A stretch of 39,295 nucleotides of DNA from JBIOWF01 sp044868295 (GCA_044868295.1 JBIOWF010000057.1:1-39295); one strand, 5' to 3'; positions 23,030 to 31,876 are shown, numbered from the stretch's first letter. A program made the numbers and translations. The notes: generated from the sequence alone by a model not told the origin.

Positions 23030-24526
23030 TCATGGCATATCCGAGGGATGGCCGCAGAAGCCGCAGAACCGGTGCCCCTGCCCGAGGCGCATCCCGCACT
23101 GGGTGCAGAACTTCATCTGCGCCTGGCCCCGCGGCGGCGAGCTATCGGGTGGGCGGAAGACCTCCGGTGGTCGTGAGGTCTCCAGCGGTCCAGAGGTCCC
23201 CGGTGGCCGTGAGGTCTCGGCCGGCCTCGGTGCCTCGAAGAGCTGCGTGGCGGCGTGCGCGGGCCACGAGGTGACTCCCGCCGGCTCCGGCACGGGAGGC
23301 TGCTCCTCGGCGGCCCGCCTGCGCCGCAGCAGGAACGGTACGGCTCCCGCCGCCACCAGGCCGAGGATCAGGACGCCGCCGGTGACCCAGAGCAGCGGAG
23401 AGACCGTGGACGCCTTCTGCACGGGCGAGGGAGAGGGCTTGGTCGCCTTCCCCGCGTCCTCCGCCGTCCCGGCCTTGGCCCGGGCGACCCGCAGATGGTC
23501 CAGCGCGACCGCGTGGTCCGGGCGCATGTTGATGACCTGCAGCAGGACCGGGACCGCGTTGCCGTACAGCTTGTTGTGGTAGGAGGCCAGGGCGCTCTCG
23601 TACACGACGTCGACGGGACCGCGGCGCGGCGTGACGCCTGCGGCGACCAGCGCGGACCGGATCTCGTCGGCGGGCGTGACCGTCAAAGGAAGGTCGCCGC
23701 CTCCGGCGAGCAGCCCGACGACCTCGCTCTTGCCGTCGTCGATGAGCGCCGCGCCGACTGCGCCTTGCTTGAGGAGTTTGTCGAGCTTGTCCCGTTCGTC
23801 TTGCTTGAACGTCCGGCTGCCGGGTGGGTCGAGGTGCACGGCGGTCAGGGTCGGTGGCAGCTTGGCCGACGGCCGCCCGGTGAGCGTCATGAGGTCGAGG
23901 GACTTGACCGCGGCGCCGATCGACGTCCCGACGGGGACGGTGGGCAGCGTCTGCTTCTCGCCTCCCTTGGTCACTTTCAGCACCGCCGGGGCTGAGGGCG
24001 ACGCGCCGGTCGTGAGGATCTGCGCGGGCAGGCCCTCGGGTAGCGGCGGGTCGAAGTAGGGGAAGACGGTGACGTTCGTCGTGACGGTGGCGATGCAGGT
24101 CGAGTTCGAACCCTGCGGCGGGTAGCAGGCCTGCAGCCGCCGGTTGAGGTCGGCGTCGTCCAGCGAGTGCCGGGAGAAGTCGGCCGGAATCTTGACCTTG
24201 AAGTATTCGGAGAAGACGCGGTTGGCCGCGTAGACGCGCGGATCCCGACTCGACTGCACCACGCCGGTCGCCGTGACGATCACGCCGTCGGGGGTGACGG
24301 TGAATCCGCTGCCGTGGGCCAGGTCGGTGTCGTACTCACGCACGACCTGCTGGATCACGCTCCGGTCGTCGAGCAGCGTGATCGAGACATGGGACGTGGA
24401 CTCCACCCGTATCGCCCCGGGCGTGACCCGGTCGGTGGAGCCACTCGGATGGGGGTGCAGGGGTATGGGCATGACGAGCATGCCCAGGGCGCCTAGCCCC
24501 GCGATAAGGGAGTGCAGGCGGGGCAT
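23030..24526 (-). CDS. Membrane-anchored trypsin-like pseudoprotease with C-terminal zinc ribbon
   Basis: 498 aa. A signal sequence (LIAGLGALGMLVMPIPL) precedes a region resembling a degenerate trypsin/DegP fold: HGSGFTVTPDGVIVTATGVV at 71-90 mirrors the GSG-VISPDG-ILTNAHVV core but has T-G in place of the catalytic His, and no GNSG serine motif is visible (LIDDGKSEVVGLLAGGG sits there). A membrane helix at 376-400 is followed by an RRRR stop-transfer, a Pro-rich repeat tail and a zinc ribbon, C474-x2-C477 and C488-x2-C491. A TPR-like stretch (NKLYGNAVPVLLQVINMRPDHAVALDHL) lies before the membrane helix. GGAGACGGAG precedes the ATG. It probably senses something outside and signals inside, perhaps with the kinase downstream. 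Confidence 0.75.
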   Translation of the reverse strand: MPRLHSLIAGLGALGMLVMPIPLHPHPSGSTDRVTPGAIRVESTSHVSITLLDDRSVIQQVVREYDTDLAHGSGFTVTPDGVIVTATGVVQSSRDPRVYAANRVFSEYFKVKIPADFSRHSLDDADLNRRLQACYPPQGSNSTCIATVTTNVTVFPYFDPPLPEGLPAQILTTGASPSAPAVLKVTKGGEKQTLPTVPVGTSIGAAVKSLDLMTLTGRPSAKLPPTLTAVHLDPPGSRTFKQDERDKLDKLLKQGAVGAALIDDGKSEVVGLLAGGGDLPLTVTPADEIRSALVAAGVTPRRGPVDVVYESALASYHNKLYGNAVPVLLQVINMRPDHAVALDHLRVARAKAGTAEDAGKATKPSPSPVQKASTVSPLLWVTGGVLILGLVAAGAVPFLLRRRRAAEEQPPVPEPAGVTSWPAHAATQLFEAPRPAETSRPPGTSGPLETSRPPEVFRPPDSSPPRGQAQMKFCTQCGMRLGQGHRFCGFCGHPSDMP

Positions 24527-24774
24527 CTCCGTCTCCTAAGCAGGATGGGAACAGTCCAAGGGTCCCAGTGCGGAGAGTGGTGTACAAGGCCTCCCACAGT
24601 GACCGACATTCACTTGATATCGGGCATGGGCCACCCGGTTACTTGCAAACGGCTTGGGAACGGATTGCGGGCGCCCTCCCCGCCATGTGCAGGACGCTCC
24701 GGACACATTAATCTGCGCGGTATGCCCTCCTTGTCTGTGCCAGCCGTCCCGCCCCACATGAGTGAGTGGGCCAA

Positions 24775-25440
24775 GTGACGACCATCCGGATAGTTCTGGC
24801 GGACGATCAGGCGATGATCCGGGCCGGCCTGCGCATGGTCGTCGAGAGCGATCCCGGCATGGAGGTCGTCGGAGAGGCGTCCGACGGCGTGGAGGCGGTG
24901 GCCGTGGCCAGGAGGGTCCAGCCGGACGTCGTGCTGATGGACATCTCCATGCCCAGGATGGACGGGCTCGCCGCGGCCAGGCAGCTCCTCGCCGCCCCGC
25001 ATCCTCCGAAGATCATCATGCTGACCACCTTCGACACCGACGAGAACCTGTACGCGGCGCTACGGGCCGGGACCAGCGGGTTCCTGCTGAAGGTGTCGCC
25101 GCCGGAACAGCTCGTCGAGGCCATCAAGGTGGTCGCCGCCGGGGAGGGCCTGCTGGATCCCGCCGTCACCACCCGGGTGATCGCGTCCTTCGCCGGCCGG
25201 CCCGAGCCGGTCCGCCCGCCGCAGCTGTCCGAGCTGACCCCGCGCGAGCTCGAGGTGCTGCGGATGCTCGCCCGCGGCCTCACCAACGCCGAGATCGCCT
25301 CGGAGCTCTTCGTCGGTGAGGCCACGGTCAAGACCCACGTGGCCCGCGTTCTCATGAAGCTGAACCTCCGGGACCGCGCTCAGGCGGTCGTGTTCGCGTA
25401 CGAGTCGGGCGTGGTGACTCCGGGCGCCGCGCTCGGGTAG
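24775..25440 (+). CDS. NarL/FixJ-type response regulator
   Basis: 221 aa. The receiver domain has the acidic pair D10/D11 (VLADDQAMIRAGL), the phospho-acceptor D56 (VVLMDISMPRMDG), T in MLTTFDTDE, and K in FLLKVSPPEQL. The LuxR HTH is LTPRELEVLRMLARGLTNAEIASELFVGEATVKTHVARVLMKL. The GTG at 24775 lies in GTGA together with the TGA of a short upstream frame ending MSEWAK, the arrangement usually seen after a histidine kinase, yet no kinase gene is present. Its last 61 bases overlap the convergent membrane protein gene. It is an orphan regulator; the kinase must be elsewhere. Confidence 0.9.
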   Translation: MTTIRIVLADDQAMIRAGLRMVVESDPGMEVVGEASDGVEAVAVARRVQPDVVLMDISMPRMDGLAAARQLLAAPHPPKIIMLTTFDTDENLYAALRAGTSGFLLKVSPPEQLVEAIKVVAAGEGLLDPAVTTRVIASFAGRPEPVRPPQLSELTPRELEVLRMLARGLTNAEIASELFVGEATVKTHVARVLMKLNLRDRAQAVVFAYESGVVTPGAALG

Positions 25441-26090
25441 TAGGAGATCCACTTCTCGTTGCTCATCCTGAGCACCTTGACGCCGAGGTAGCCGAACGCC
25501 ACCGCGGGAGCGGCCCACAGGGGGATGTAGGCCGGGCCGTACGGCAGGGCGAACGACACTCCCCAGCCGACCAGGATCACGAGCGGCACCCACCAGCCCG
25601 CGAACCCGGCCCGGACGAGGGCGACCGCCACGATGACCAGGCCGACGGGGCCGAAGAACACCCACGGCATCTGGAAGCCGAACACCACGCCGGGCAGATT
25701 GAAGATCTCATCGAGGATTTTGCCGGTCTCCTCGGGCGTGTGGTGCTGCCCCAGCCACCACTCCACCGGGTCCAGCATGAGCAGGGACGAGACGTTGAGG
25801 AAGCCGAGCGCGGTGAGCACTCCGCCGATGTGCCCGAGCACCACGCCGCGACCGCGCACGACGTGCAGGATGCCGAGCACCGCCAGCGGGAGCAGCATCC
25901 AGCTCCAGTGGTAGAGCGCCGACTCGAGCTGGGCGAGTGCCGGGTTGACGCCGTAGCTCACCGACTCGCGGTCGTCGCCCCACGTGCCGGGGTCGACGAT
26001 GACCGCGATCAGCTGGAGCAGCGGCGCGACGATGAGCAGGAGGCCGGTGACGGACCGCCTGAAGGCGACCGCGTCGGAAAGTTTGAACAT
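25380..26090 (-). CDS. Polytopic membrane protein, function unknown
   Basis: 236 aa with about six hydrophobic helices: VTGLLLIVAPLLQLIAVIV, WSWMLLPLAVLGILHVV, IGGVLTALGFLNVSSLLML, FFGPVGLVIVAVALV, WWVPLVILVGWGVSFAL and IPLWAAPAVAFGYLGV. Polar loops contain DPGTWGDDRESVSYGVNPALAQLESAL and EWWLGQHHTPEETGKILDEIF. No family is named with confidence. GAGGAGAAACTCG lies just before the ATG. Its 3' end overlaps the response regulator gene antiparallel by 61 bp, so both transcripts share an antisense stretch. Confidence 0.72.
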   Translation of the reverse strand: MFKLSDAVAFRRSVTGLLLIVAPLLQLIAVIVDPGTWGDDRESVSYGVNPALAQLESALYHWSWMLLPLAVLGILHVVRGRGVVLGHIGGVLTALGFLNVSSLLMLDPVEWWLGQHHTPEETGKILDEIFNLPGVVFGFQMPWVFFGPVGLVIVAVALVRAGFAGWWVPLVILVGWGVSFALPYGPAYIPLWAAPAVAFGYLGVKVLRMSNEKWISYYPSAAPGVTTPDSYANTTA

Positions 26091-26257
26091 CGAGTTTCTC
26101 CTCGGGTTGTCATGTGCCCGGGACGTTAGATCGGCGACGCCCTCCCTCTCGTCCGCCGCCAGAGTGAGTCGATGTCCGCCGCGCGGGTGACTTTTCGTTT
26201 TGTAGGGTCATATGTGTATATTTTCCTGCAGATGGTTCCTCAAGCGGGAGATATTTC

Positions 26258-28501
26258 ATGAGAGCGTTCCCGTCGGTCCTGTTCGACGAAGCACACAGCG
26301 AGGCGTGGACGATTCGCCGCGACGCCGCCGAGGCCATGAACCCGGCGCATCCCGACGACAACAGCTACGCCACGGCCGCCGAGATCCTGCGGCGGCTCGG
26401 TCACGAGGTCGCCGCGCACACCGCGGGCCCCGTGACGACGTCGCTGCTGAACACCCACGACGTGTTCGTCGTCGCGCACCCGTCGCGGGAGCGGTGGGAG
26501 CGGACCACCGGGTTCGGAAGCCCCGCCTTCCCGGTCGAGGAACTGGACGCCATCGAGGCCTACGTCGCCGACGGCGGCGGGCTGATCGTGCTGGCCGAGT
26601 GTGAGCAGGACAAGTACGGCAGCAACCTCGACGGCCTGCTCGCCCGGTTCGGCGTCGGCGTGGAGCACGTCACCGTCCAGGACCCGGGGAGCTGTCACAA
26701 CAGGGTCGCCACGTGGATCCTCGGCACCCGACTGCCCGGCCTCCTGGAGGCCCCACAGACCGCACCGTCCGGGCCTGTCGCGTCCGGGTCATCCGGGTCA
26801 GTCGCGTCTGGATCAGTCGTGTCGGGGTCTGTCGCGTCCGAGGCCGGGCTGATCCGGCAGGACCTGCTGGCGGGCGTCACGCGTGCCTGCTTCTATCGCG
26901 CGGGCACACTCGTGGCCCCCGCCGAGGCGACCGTCCTCTTCGAGACGTCGCCGACCGCCGACCCCGCGGGCCGTCCCCTCGCGATAGCCGTACGGCACGG
27001 CCGTGGACGCGTCGTCGTGCTGGCCGACTCCGACCTGTTCGGAGACGACTCGATCGGCGACCTCGACCACGCGCGGCTCTGGACCAACCTGGTCACCTGG
27101 GCCGCCCGGGTCCCGGAAGGCACCCGATCGCGTACGGCGCCGCGGACGGCGGGGCAGGTCTCGTGTGGTCTGGACGGGCGTGCTCACGGAAGCCGTGGTC
27201 AGGACGGGCATGGTCAGGACGAAGGGTTCGCGGCGCTCAGGGCCGCCGTCGAGGAGTTGCGGCCGCTCCAGGCCAAGGACGGCTCCGTGACCGGTGACCG
27301 TGACCGCGCCGCCGCACTCGTCGCGGAGATCGTCGACCATGTCGTACGGCTCGCGCCGAACTTCCCGCACGACAGGGAGTACCTCGACGCCGTCGTGGCC
27401 GATTTCGGCAAGTGGGTGGCGCAGGGGCTCGGCGTGCCGGACTTCCTCGACTCGCTGAACGCCTTCCACCCCGACGCCCAGCGCGTGGACGGGCTGGAGC
27501 ACCTGGTCGTCTTCCCGATGTACACGCAGAACGGCAATCCGAGCAGGAACGCCGAGGCCGTCTGGATCCGCACGGTCTGGCCCGACTGGCTGGCCGAGCT
27601 CGAACGGAGCGGCTACGACAACCCGATGTTCGTGCCGATCGCCTTCGAGGACTTCACCTCCGGCTACGACACGAACTCGGCCGTGCTGTTCCCCGAAACG
27701 GTCGCCGTGCGCGAGACGCCGCCCAAGTTCACGTGGGGTGGCATCTTCTGCGACCGTGAGGCGGCCCGGTTCCGCGCGGTCAGCCAGGCCGCGGCCGTGA
27801 CGCTCAAGCTGGCCCTGCCGCCGGACGCGGCGCGCCTGCTCGCGTCGCAGGAGCTCGCCCAGGACACCTTCGTCCTCTGGGATCTCGTCCACGACCGGAC
27901 CCACAGCCACGGCGATCTTCCGTTCGACCCGTTCATGATCAAGCAGCGCATGCCGTACTGGCTCTACACGCTCGAGGAGCTGCGCTGCGACCTGACCGCC
28001 TTCGGGGAGGCCGTGAAGCTGGAGGCGGACGGCATGCCGCACGCCCGGTACGTCCAGTACGCCATCCTGTTCGACCGGCTGTTCCGCTTCCCGATCACCG
28101 GTGCCCGGGTGCGCAACTACGACGGCCTCGGCGGGCAACTGCTCTTCGCGTACCTGCACCGCAATGACATCGTCCGCTGGACGGACAACCGGCTCACGAT
28201 CGACTGGAGCCGGGTCGCGGGCGGCGTCGCCGACCTGCGCGGCGAGGTCGAGAAGCTCTACCGCGACGGCATCGACCGGGCCAAGATCGCGCACTGGCTC
28301 GCCGCCCACCAGCTCGTGGCGGCTTACGTCGAGCCGCACCCTGCCTCGGTATGGAACCAGGGCGTCCAGGCGTTGCCCACGGAGCAGAAGGCCATGGTGG
28401 ACGCCGTCCTGCCGGACGAGTTCCCGCTGAGCATGTTCTACGAGGCCCTGCGCCGTAAGCTCGCTGACGTCGTCGAGTCCACGAAGGGCATCAGGGCGTG
28501 A
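26258..28501 (+). CDS. DUF6421-family protein
   Basis: 747 aa, GGGAG about 7 nt before the ATG. The N-terminal about 290 residues resemble a GATase1/ThuA-like fold (HDVFVVAHPSRERWERTTGF, DAIEAYVADGGGLIVLAECEQDKYG, GRGRVVVLADSDLFGDDSIG) and include a low-complexity GSVASGSVVSGS insertion (about 170-195). The C-terminal part (about 330-747) is the DUF6421 core. It has HDRTHSHG (545-552) and EELRCD (573-578), a His/Glu arrangement reminiscent of zinc-dependent enzymes such as M49-type peptidases (inference only). It is first in an apparent operon with an SDR 46 bp downstream and a threonine-aldolase-like enzyme. No activity is known to me for DUF6421. Confidence 0.78.
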   Translation: MRAFPSVLFDEAHSEAWTIRRDAAEAMNPAHPDDNSYATAAEILRRLGHEVAAHTAGPVTTSLLNTHDVFVVAHPSRERWERTTGFGSPAFPVEELDAIEAYVADGGGLIVLAECEQDKYGSNLDGLLARFGVGVEHVTVQDPGSCHNRVATWILGTRLPGLLEAPQTAPSGPVASGSSGSVASGSVVSGSVASEAGLIRQDLLAGVTRACFYRAGTLVAPAEATVLFETSPTADPAGRPLAIAVRHGRGRVVVLADSDLFGDDSIGDLDHARLWTNLVTWAARVPEGTRSRTAPRTAGQVSCGLDGRAHGSRGQDGHGQDEGFAALRAAVEELRPLQAKDGSVTGDRDRAAALVAEIVDHVVRLAPNFPHDREYLDAVVADFGKWVAQGLGVPDFLDSLNAFHPDAQRVDGLEHLVVFPMYTQNGNPSRNAEAVWIRTVWPDWLAELERSGYDNPMFVPIAFEDFTSGYDTNSAVLFPETVAVRETPPKFTWGGIFCDREAARFRAVSQAAAVTLKLALPPDAARLLASQELAQDTFVLWDLVHDRTHSHGDLPFDPFMIKQRMPYWLYTLEELRCDLTAFGEAVKLEADGMPHARYVQYAILFDRLFRFPITGARVRNYDGLGGQLLFAYLHRNDIVRWTDNRLTIDWSRVAGGVADLRGEVEKLYRDGIDRAKIAHWLAAHQLVAAYVEPHPASVWNQGVQALPTEQKAMVDAVLPDEFPLSMFYEALRRKLADVVESTKGIRA

Positions 28502-28547
28502 GCCGGGTCAGCGGGGTCCACGCATCCGACGAGAAGGCGAGTGAGCG

Positions 28548-29204
28548 ATGAGCGGCAGAGTGATCCTGGTCGCGGGCGCGGGCGGGCCCACCGGCCAGGC
28601 GGTGGTCCGGCGGTTCGCCGAGAGCGGCGACACCGTGATCTGCGTCGACAGGTCCGGCGCCGAGGGGTGTCTCGCGGTCGACCTCCTGGACGCGCAAGCC
28701 GTACAGGACCTGGCGAAGCGGGTCGAGGCGGAGCACGGGCGGGTCGACGGGATCGTCCACCTCGTGGGCGGCTGGCGCGGTTCGAAGACCTTCGGCGAGA
28801 CCTCGCTCGAAGACTGGGCGCTGCTGCACGACCTGCTGATCCGGACCCTGCAGCACGTGTCGCTCGCCTTCGAGCCGCTGCTGCGGGCCAGTGGGAACGG
28901 CCGGTTCGTGATCGTCTCAGCGAAGGCGGCGCAGGCGCCCACCCAGGGCAACGCGGCGTACGCGGCGGCCAAGGCCGCCGCCGAGGCCTGGACGCTGGCA
29001 CTCGCCGACGCCTTGAAGGGCACATCCGCCGCCGCGGCCATCCTCGTGGTCAACGCTCTCGTCAACGACGCCATGCGCAAGGCGAATCCGGACAAGGCGT
29101 ATAAAGGGTTCACTGATGTCACCGCCCTGGCGGCGGCCGTCTCGGATCTGTGGGAACGCGACGTGGCCGATGTCAACGGCCGGCGGATCGACCTCACCAC
29201 CTGA
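28548..29204 (+). CDS. Short-chain dehydrogenase/reductase (operon with DUF6421)
   Basis: 218 aa, shorter than the usual 250. The cofactor loop is VILVAGAGGPTGQAVVRRF (a GxGGPxG variant), acidic D34 in ICVDRSGAE suggests NAD preference, and the catalytic Y-x3-K is AAYAAAKAA preceded by Ser in VIVSAKAA. HLVGGWRG replaces the usual NNAG. Spacing is 46 bp after DUF6421 and 17 bp before the aldolase-like gene. It likely acts on an intermediate shared with these partners. Confidence 0.88.
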   Translation: MSGRVILVAGAGGPTGQAVVRRFAESGDTVICVDRSGAEGCLAVDLLDAQAVQDLAKRVEAEHGRVDGIVHLVGGWRGSKTFGETSLEDWALLHDLLIRTLQHVSLAFEPLLRASGNGRFVIVSAKAAQAPTQGNAAYAAAKAAAEAWTLALADALKGTSAAAAILVVNALVNDAMRKANPDKAYKGFTDVTALAAAVSDLWERDVADVNGRRIDLTT

Positions 29205-29221
29205 ACCCCTGGGAGATTTTC

Positions 29222-30295
29222 GTGAGCACGGACGCCGTCAGGCGGCATGACCCTGAGGTCAAGACTTTCGCCAGCGACAACTACGCGGGCGTGCATCCAG
29301 AGATCCTTGAGGCGATCGCCCTGGCCAACGGAGGTCACCAGACCGCCTACGGCGACGACGTCTACACGGAGGCGCTGCGGGGCGTCTTCCGAGGGCATTT
29401 CGGCGATCAGGCCGAGGCGTGGCCGGTCTTCAACGGCACGGCTGCCAACGTGGTCTCGCTGCGCTCGATGTGCGCCCCGTGGGAGGCGGTGATCTGCGCC
29501 GAGACCGCCCACATCAACACCGACGAGGGCGGCGCCCCGGAGATGACGGGCGGGCTGAAGCTGCTCACCGTGCCGGCCTCCGACGGCAAGTTGACGCCTG
29601 ATCTGGTCGACACGCAGGCGTGGGGGTTCGGCGACGTGCACCGGGCGCAGCCCCGTGTGGTGTCGATCTCGAACACCACCGAGCTCGGCACGCTCTACAC
29701 GCCCGCCGAGATCAAGGCGATCTGTGACCACGCCCACGAGCTGGGCATGTTCGTCCACCTCGACGGCTCGCGGATCACCAACGCGGCGGCCGCCCTCGGC
29801 GTGCCGCTGCGCGCGCTCACCACGGACGCGGGTGTGGACATGCTCTCGTTCGGCGGCACCAAGATCGGCCTGCTGCTCGGCGAGGTCGTCGTCGTGCTCA
29901 ACCCGGAGGCGAGCAGGGGCCTGCCGTTCCTCAGGAAGACGAGCATGCAGCTCGCCTCCAAGATGCGGTTCGTCTCCGTGCAGTTCGAGGCGCTCCTAGG
30001 CGGCGACCTGTGGCTGCGCAACGCCCGCCGGGCCAACGCCATGGCCGCCCGGCTGGCGGGAGCCGTACGGGACATTCCCGGGGTGGAGCTGCCGCGCCCG
30101 GTCGAGGCGAACGCGGTCTTCGCGATCCTGCCGGCCGACGCGGCCGATCGGCTGCGCAAGCGGTTCCGCTTCTACAACTGGAACGAGCAGGTCGGCGGCG
30201 GGCGGGTCGAGGTGCGCTGGATGTGCGCGTTCGACACGACCGAAGCCGACGTGGACGCCTTCGCCGCGGCCCTCGCCGACGAAATGTCCGCGTAA
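29222..30295 (+). CDS. Threonine aldolase-like PLP-dependent beta-eliminating lyase
   Basis: 357 aa from GTG 29222, with GGGAG about 8 nt upstream. Fold type I PLP enzyme: FASDNYAGVHPEILEAI at the start, TAYGDDVYTEAL, the aromatic-contact/His AETAHINTDEGGAPE, the D in FVHLDGSRITNAAAAL, and the PLP lysine in MLSFGGTKIGLLLGEVVV. These are L-threonine/low-specificity aldolase motifs (retro-aldol cleavage to glycine plus aldehyde). In this operon the in vivo substrate may be another beta-hydroxy amino acid whose aldehyde or alcohol is handled by the SDR (inference). Confidence 0.9.
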   Translation: MSTDAVRRHDPEVKTFASDNYAGVHPEILEAIALANGGHQTAYGDDVYTEALRGVFRGHFGDQAEAWPVFNGTAANVVSLRSMCAPWEAVICAETAHINTDEGGAPEMTGGLKLLTVPASDGKLTPDLVDTQAWGFGDVHRAQPRVVSISNTTELGTLYTPAEIKAICDHAHELGMFVHLDGSRITNAAAALGVPLRALTTDAGVDMLSFGGTKIGLLLGEVVVVLNPEASRGLPFLRKTSMQLASKMRFVSVQFEALLGGDLWLRNARRANAMAARLAGAVRDIPGVELPRPVEANAVFAILPADAADRLRKRFRFYNWNEQVGGGRVEVRWMCAFDTTEADVDAFAAALADEMSA

Positions 30296-30400
30296 GCGCG
30301 GGGAGCTGAGCGGACGGGTCAGATCTTGTGGCCCGTCCCCTTCTCGAACAGGGTGAGCTGCTGTTCAAGGGCCTTCCGATTGGGCGGCTTCAATCAGCGG

Positions 30401-31075
30401 TCAGCCGGCGGACGGGAGAATCGACGGCAGCGGCTGGGCGCCGCGCTGCCGGAGAGACTCCTTCATGAGCGTGATCTCCGCCGTCTGGCCGTCGACGATG
30501 TGCTGCGCCAGCTCGCTCACCTCGGGCCGGTCCGAAAGTTTCAGCAAACCCTGGGCCATCTCCACGCCGCCCTCGTGGTTGCGGATCATCAGCTGGAGGA
30601 AGAGCACCTCGGCGTCCTTGCCCTTGGCCGCCTTGAGCCGGCTCATCTCGTCTTTCGACGCCATGCCCGGCATGGCGCCGGGGGCGGTCTGCGTTCCGGA
30701 ATGGCCGTGCCCGGACATCCACGCCATCGGCGGACGGCTCGACGCCTGGTCCAGGCCCCACTGCTGGAGCCAGCCCATGAATATCCCGCGCTGCGCGCTC
30801 TGCGTGGTGATGATGTCGTAGGCCAGGGTCCGGATGGCGTCGTCCGAGCTCGCGTCACGCACGTTGAACGCCATCTCGACCGCCTGGGCATGGTGCGTGC
30901 CCATGTCCCTCGCGAAGCCCGCCTCAGGCGACGCGTCGGTCGGCGTCCCCGATCTGGTCACGAAAAGCAGCAGGAAGGCGGCCACGGCCACAAGGGAGAT
31001 CAGCCCGATGATGAAGAAGGCATTTCTTCTGGGCCGGGGCGTGACGCCGGTCGAGGCGCTCGTCTGGGTGGTCAT
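30401..31075 (-). CDS. DUF305-family secreted/membrane-anchored protein
   Basis: 224 aa. One membrane helix near the N-terminus (FFIIGLISLVAVAAFLLLFV) is followed by a four-helix DUF305 domain with its paired motif: HHAQAVEMAFNVRD (61-) and MIRNHEGGVEMAQGLLKLS near 165. A Met/His/Gly-rich loop (MAWMSGHGHSG, MPGMAS) lies between. DUF305 proteins are ferritin-like in fold and are often near copper-handling genes. Divergent from a DUF3105 gene 108 bp away, a frequent actinobacterial pairing. Confidence 0.9.
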   Translation of the reverse strand: MTTQTSASTGVTPRPRRNAFFIIGLISLVAVAAFLLLFVTRSGTPTDASPEAGFARDMGTHHAQAVEMAFNVRDASSDDAIRTLAYDIITTQSAQRGIFMGWLQQWGLDQASSRPPMAWMSGHGHSGTQTAPGAMPGMASKDEMSRLKAAKGKDAEVLFLQLMIRNHEGGVEMAQGLLKLSDRPEVSELAQHIVDGQTAEITLMKESLRQRGAQPLPSILPSAG

Positions 31076-31183
31076 CGCACCACAGGCTACTCCGCACCAC
31101 CAGAAGGGCGGGATAAAGCCTCAGGCACACCCACTATTCTCCATACGCAATGGGGGTGTTGAGTTCCAGCCGTTGGAGGATCG

Positions 31184-31876
31184 ATGACCAAGGAAAAGGC
31201 GCAGGCAAGGCGGGAGCATCTCGCCCGCATGCGTGCCGACCAGAAGCGCAAGGAGCGGCGCACGGCGATTCTGATGTGGGGGATCGGCGGCCTGGTCATC
31301 GTCGTGCTCGTCGGCCTGGTCGGCTTCTACGTCGTCAACGACCGAGCCCAGAAGTCGCTGGACGCGGTGAAGAGCTACAACTACAAGGGCTCGGACCACA
31401 CCTACGACAAGGTGGCCTACGCCGAGACCCCGCCGGTCGGTGGTAAGCACAACTTCTACTGGCAGAACTGCGGCATCTATGTCAAGCCCATCCACAACGA
31501 GCACGGTGTGCACTCGATGGAGCACGGGGCCGTCTGGATCACCTACCGCCCCGACCTGCCCGCGGCCCAGGTGGCCACGCTCAAGACGCTGGCCTCCGCC
31601 GACTACATGCTGCTCAGCCCCTACCCGAACCTGCCCTCCAAGATCGTCGTAAGCTCCTGGAACCACCAGCTCGCCCTCGACGGCGCCGACGACCCCCGGC
31701 TCGCCGAGTACATCAAGAAGTACAAGCAGAACCCGACCTACACCCCCGAGTTCGGCGCGGCCTGCGACGGCGCCGTGAGCACCACCTCCGACCAGCCGCT
31801 CCCGCCCAAGCCGAACGCGACGCCCAGCCCCGCCGCCGGCCAACCGTCCGCCATGCCCTCGCCGTCCGCCTCCTGA
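31184..31876 (+). CDS. DUF3105-family membrane-anchored protein
   Basis: 230 aa, perfect GGAGG 4 nt before ATG. A basic N-terminus (KEKAQARREHLARMRADQKRKERR) leads into a membrane helix (MWGIGGLVIVVLVGLVGFYVV). The outside DUF3105 domain contains TPPVGGKHNFYWQNCGIY, HNEHGVHSMEHGAVWITYRPDL and LSPYPNLPSKIVVSSWNHQL. Its Cys and clustered His suggest metal binding (inference). A Pro/Ser-rich tail ends the protein. Divergent partner of the DUF305 gene. Confidence 0.9.
   Translation: MTKEKAQARREHLARMRADQKRKERRTAILMWGIGGLVIVVLVGLVGFYVVNDRAQKSLDAVKSYNYKGSDHTYDKVAYAETPPVGGKHNFYWQNCGIYVKPIHNEHGVHSMEHGAVWITYRPDLPAAQVATLKTLASADYMLLSPYPNLPSKIVVSSWNHQLALDGADDPRLAEYIKKYKQNPTYTPEFGAACDGAVSTTSDQPLPPKPNATPSPAAGQPSAMPSPSAS

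Noticed and set aside
30328..30392. Short minus-strand frame ending RKALEQQLTLFEKGTGHKI after the DUF305 gene
   Set aside because: Peptide-like composition, but no ribosome site and only about 22 codons after a stop; may be a remnant, not supportable as a gene.
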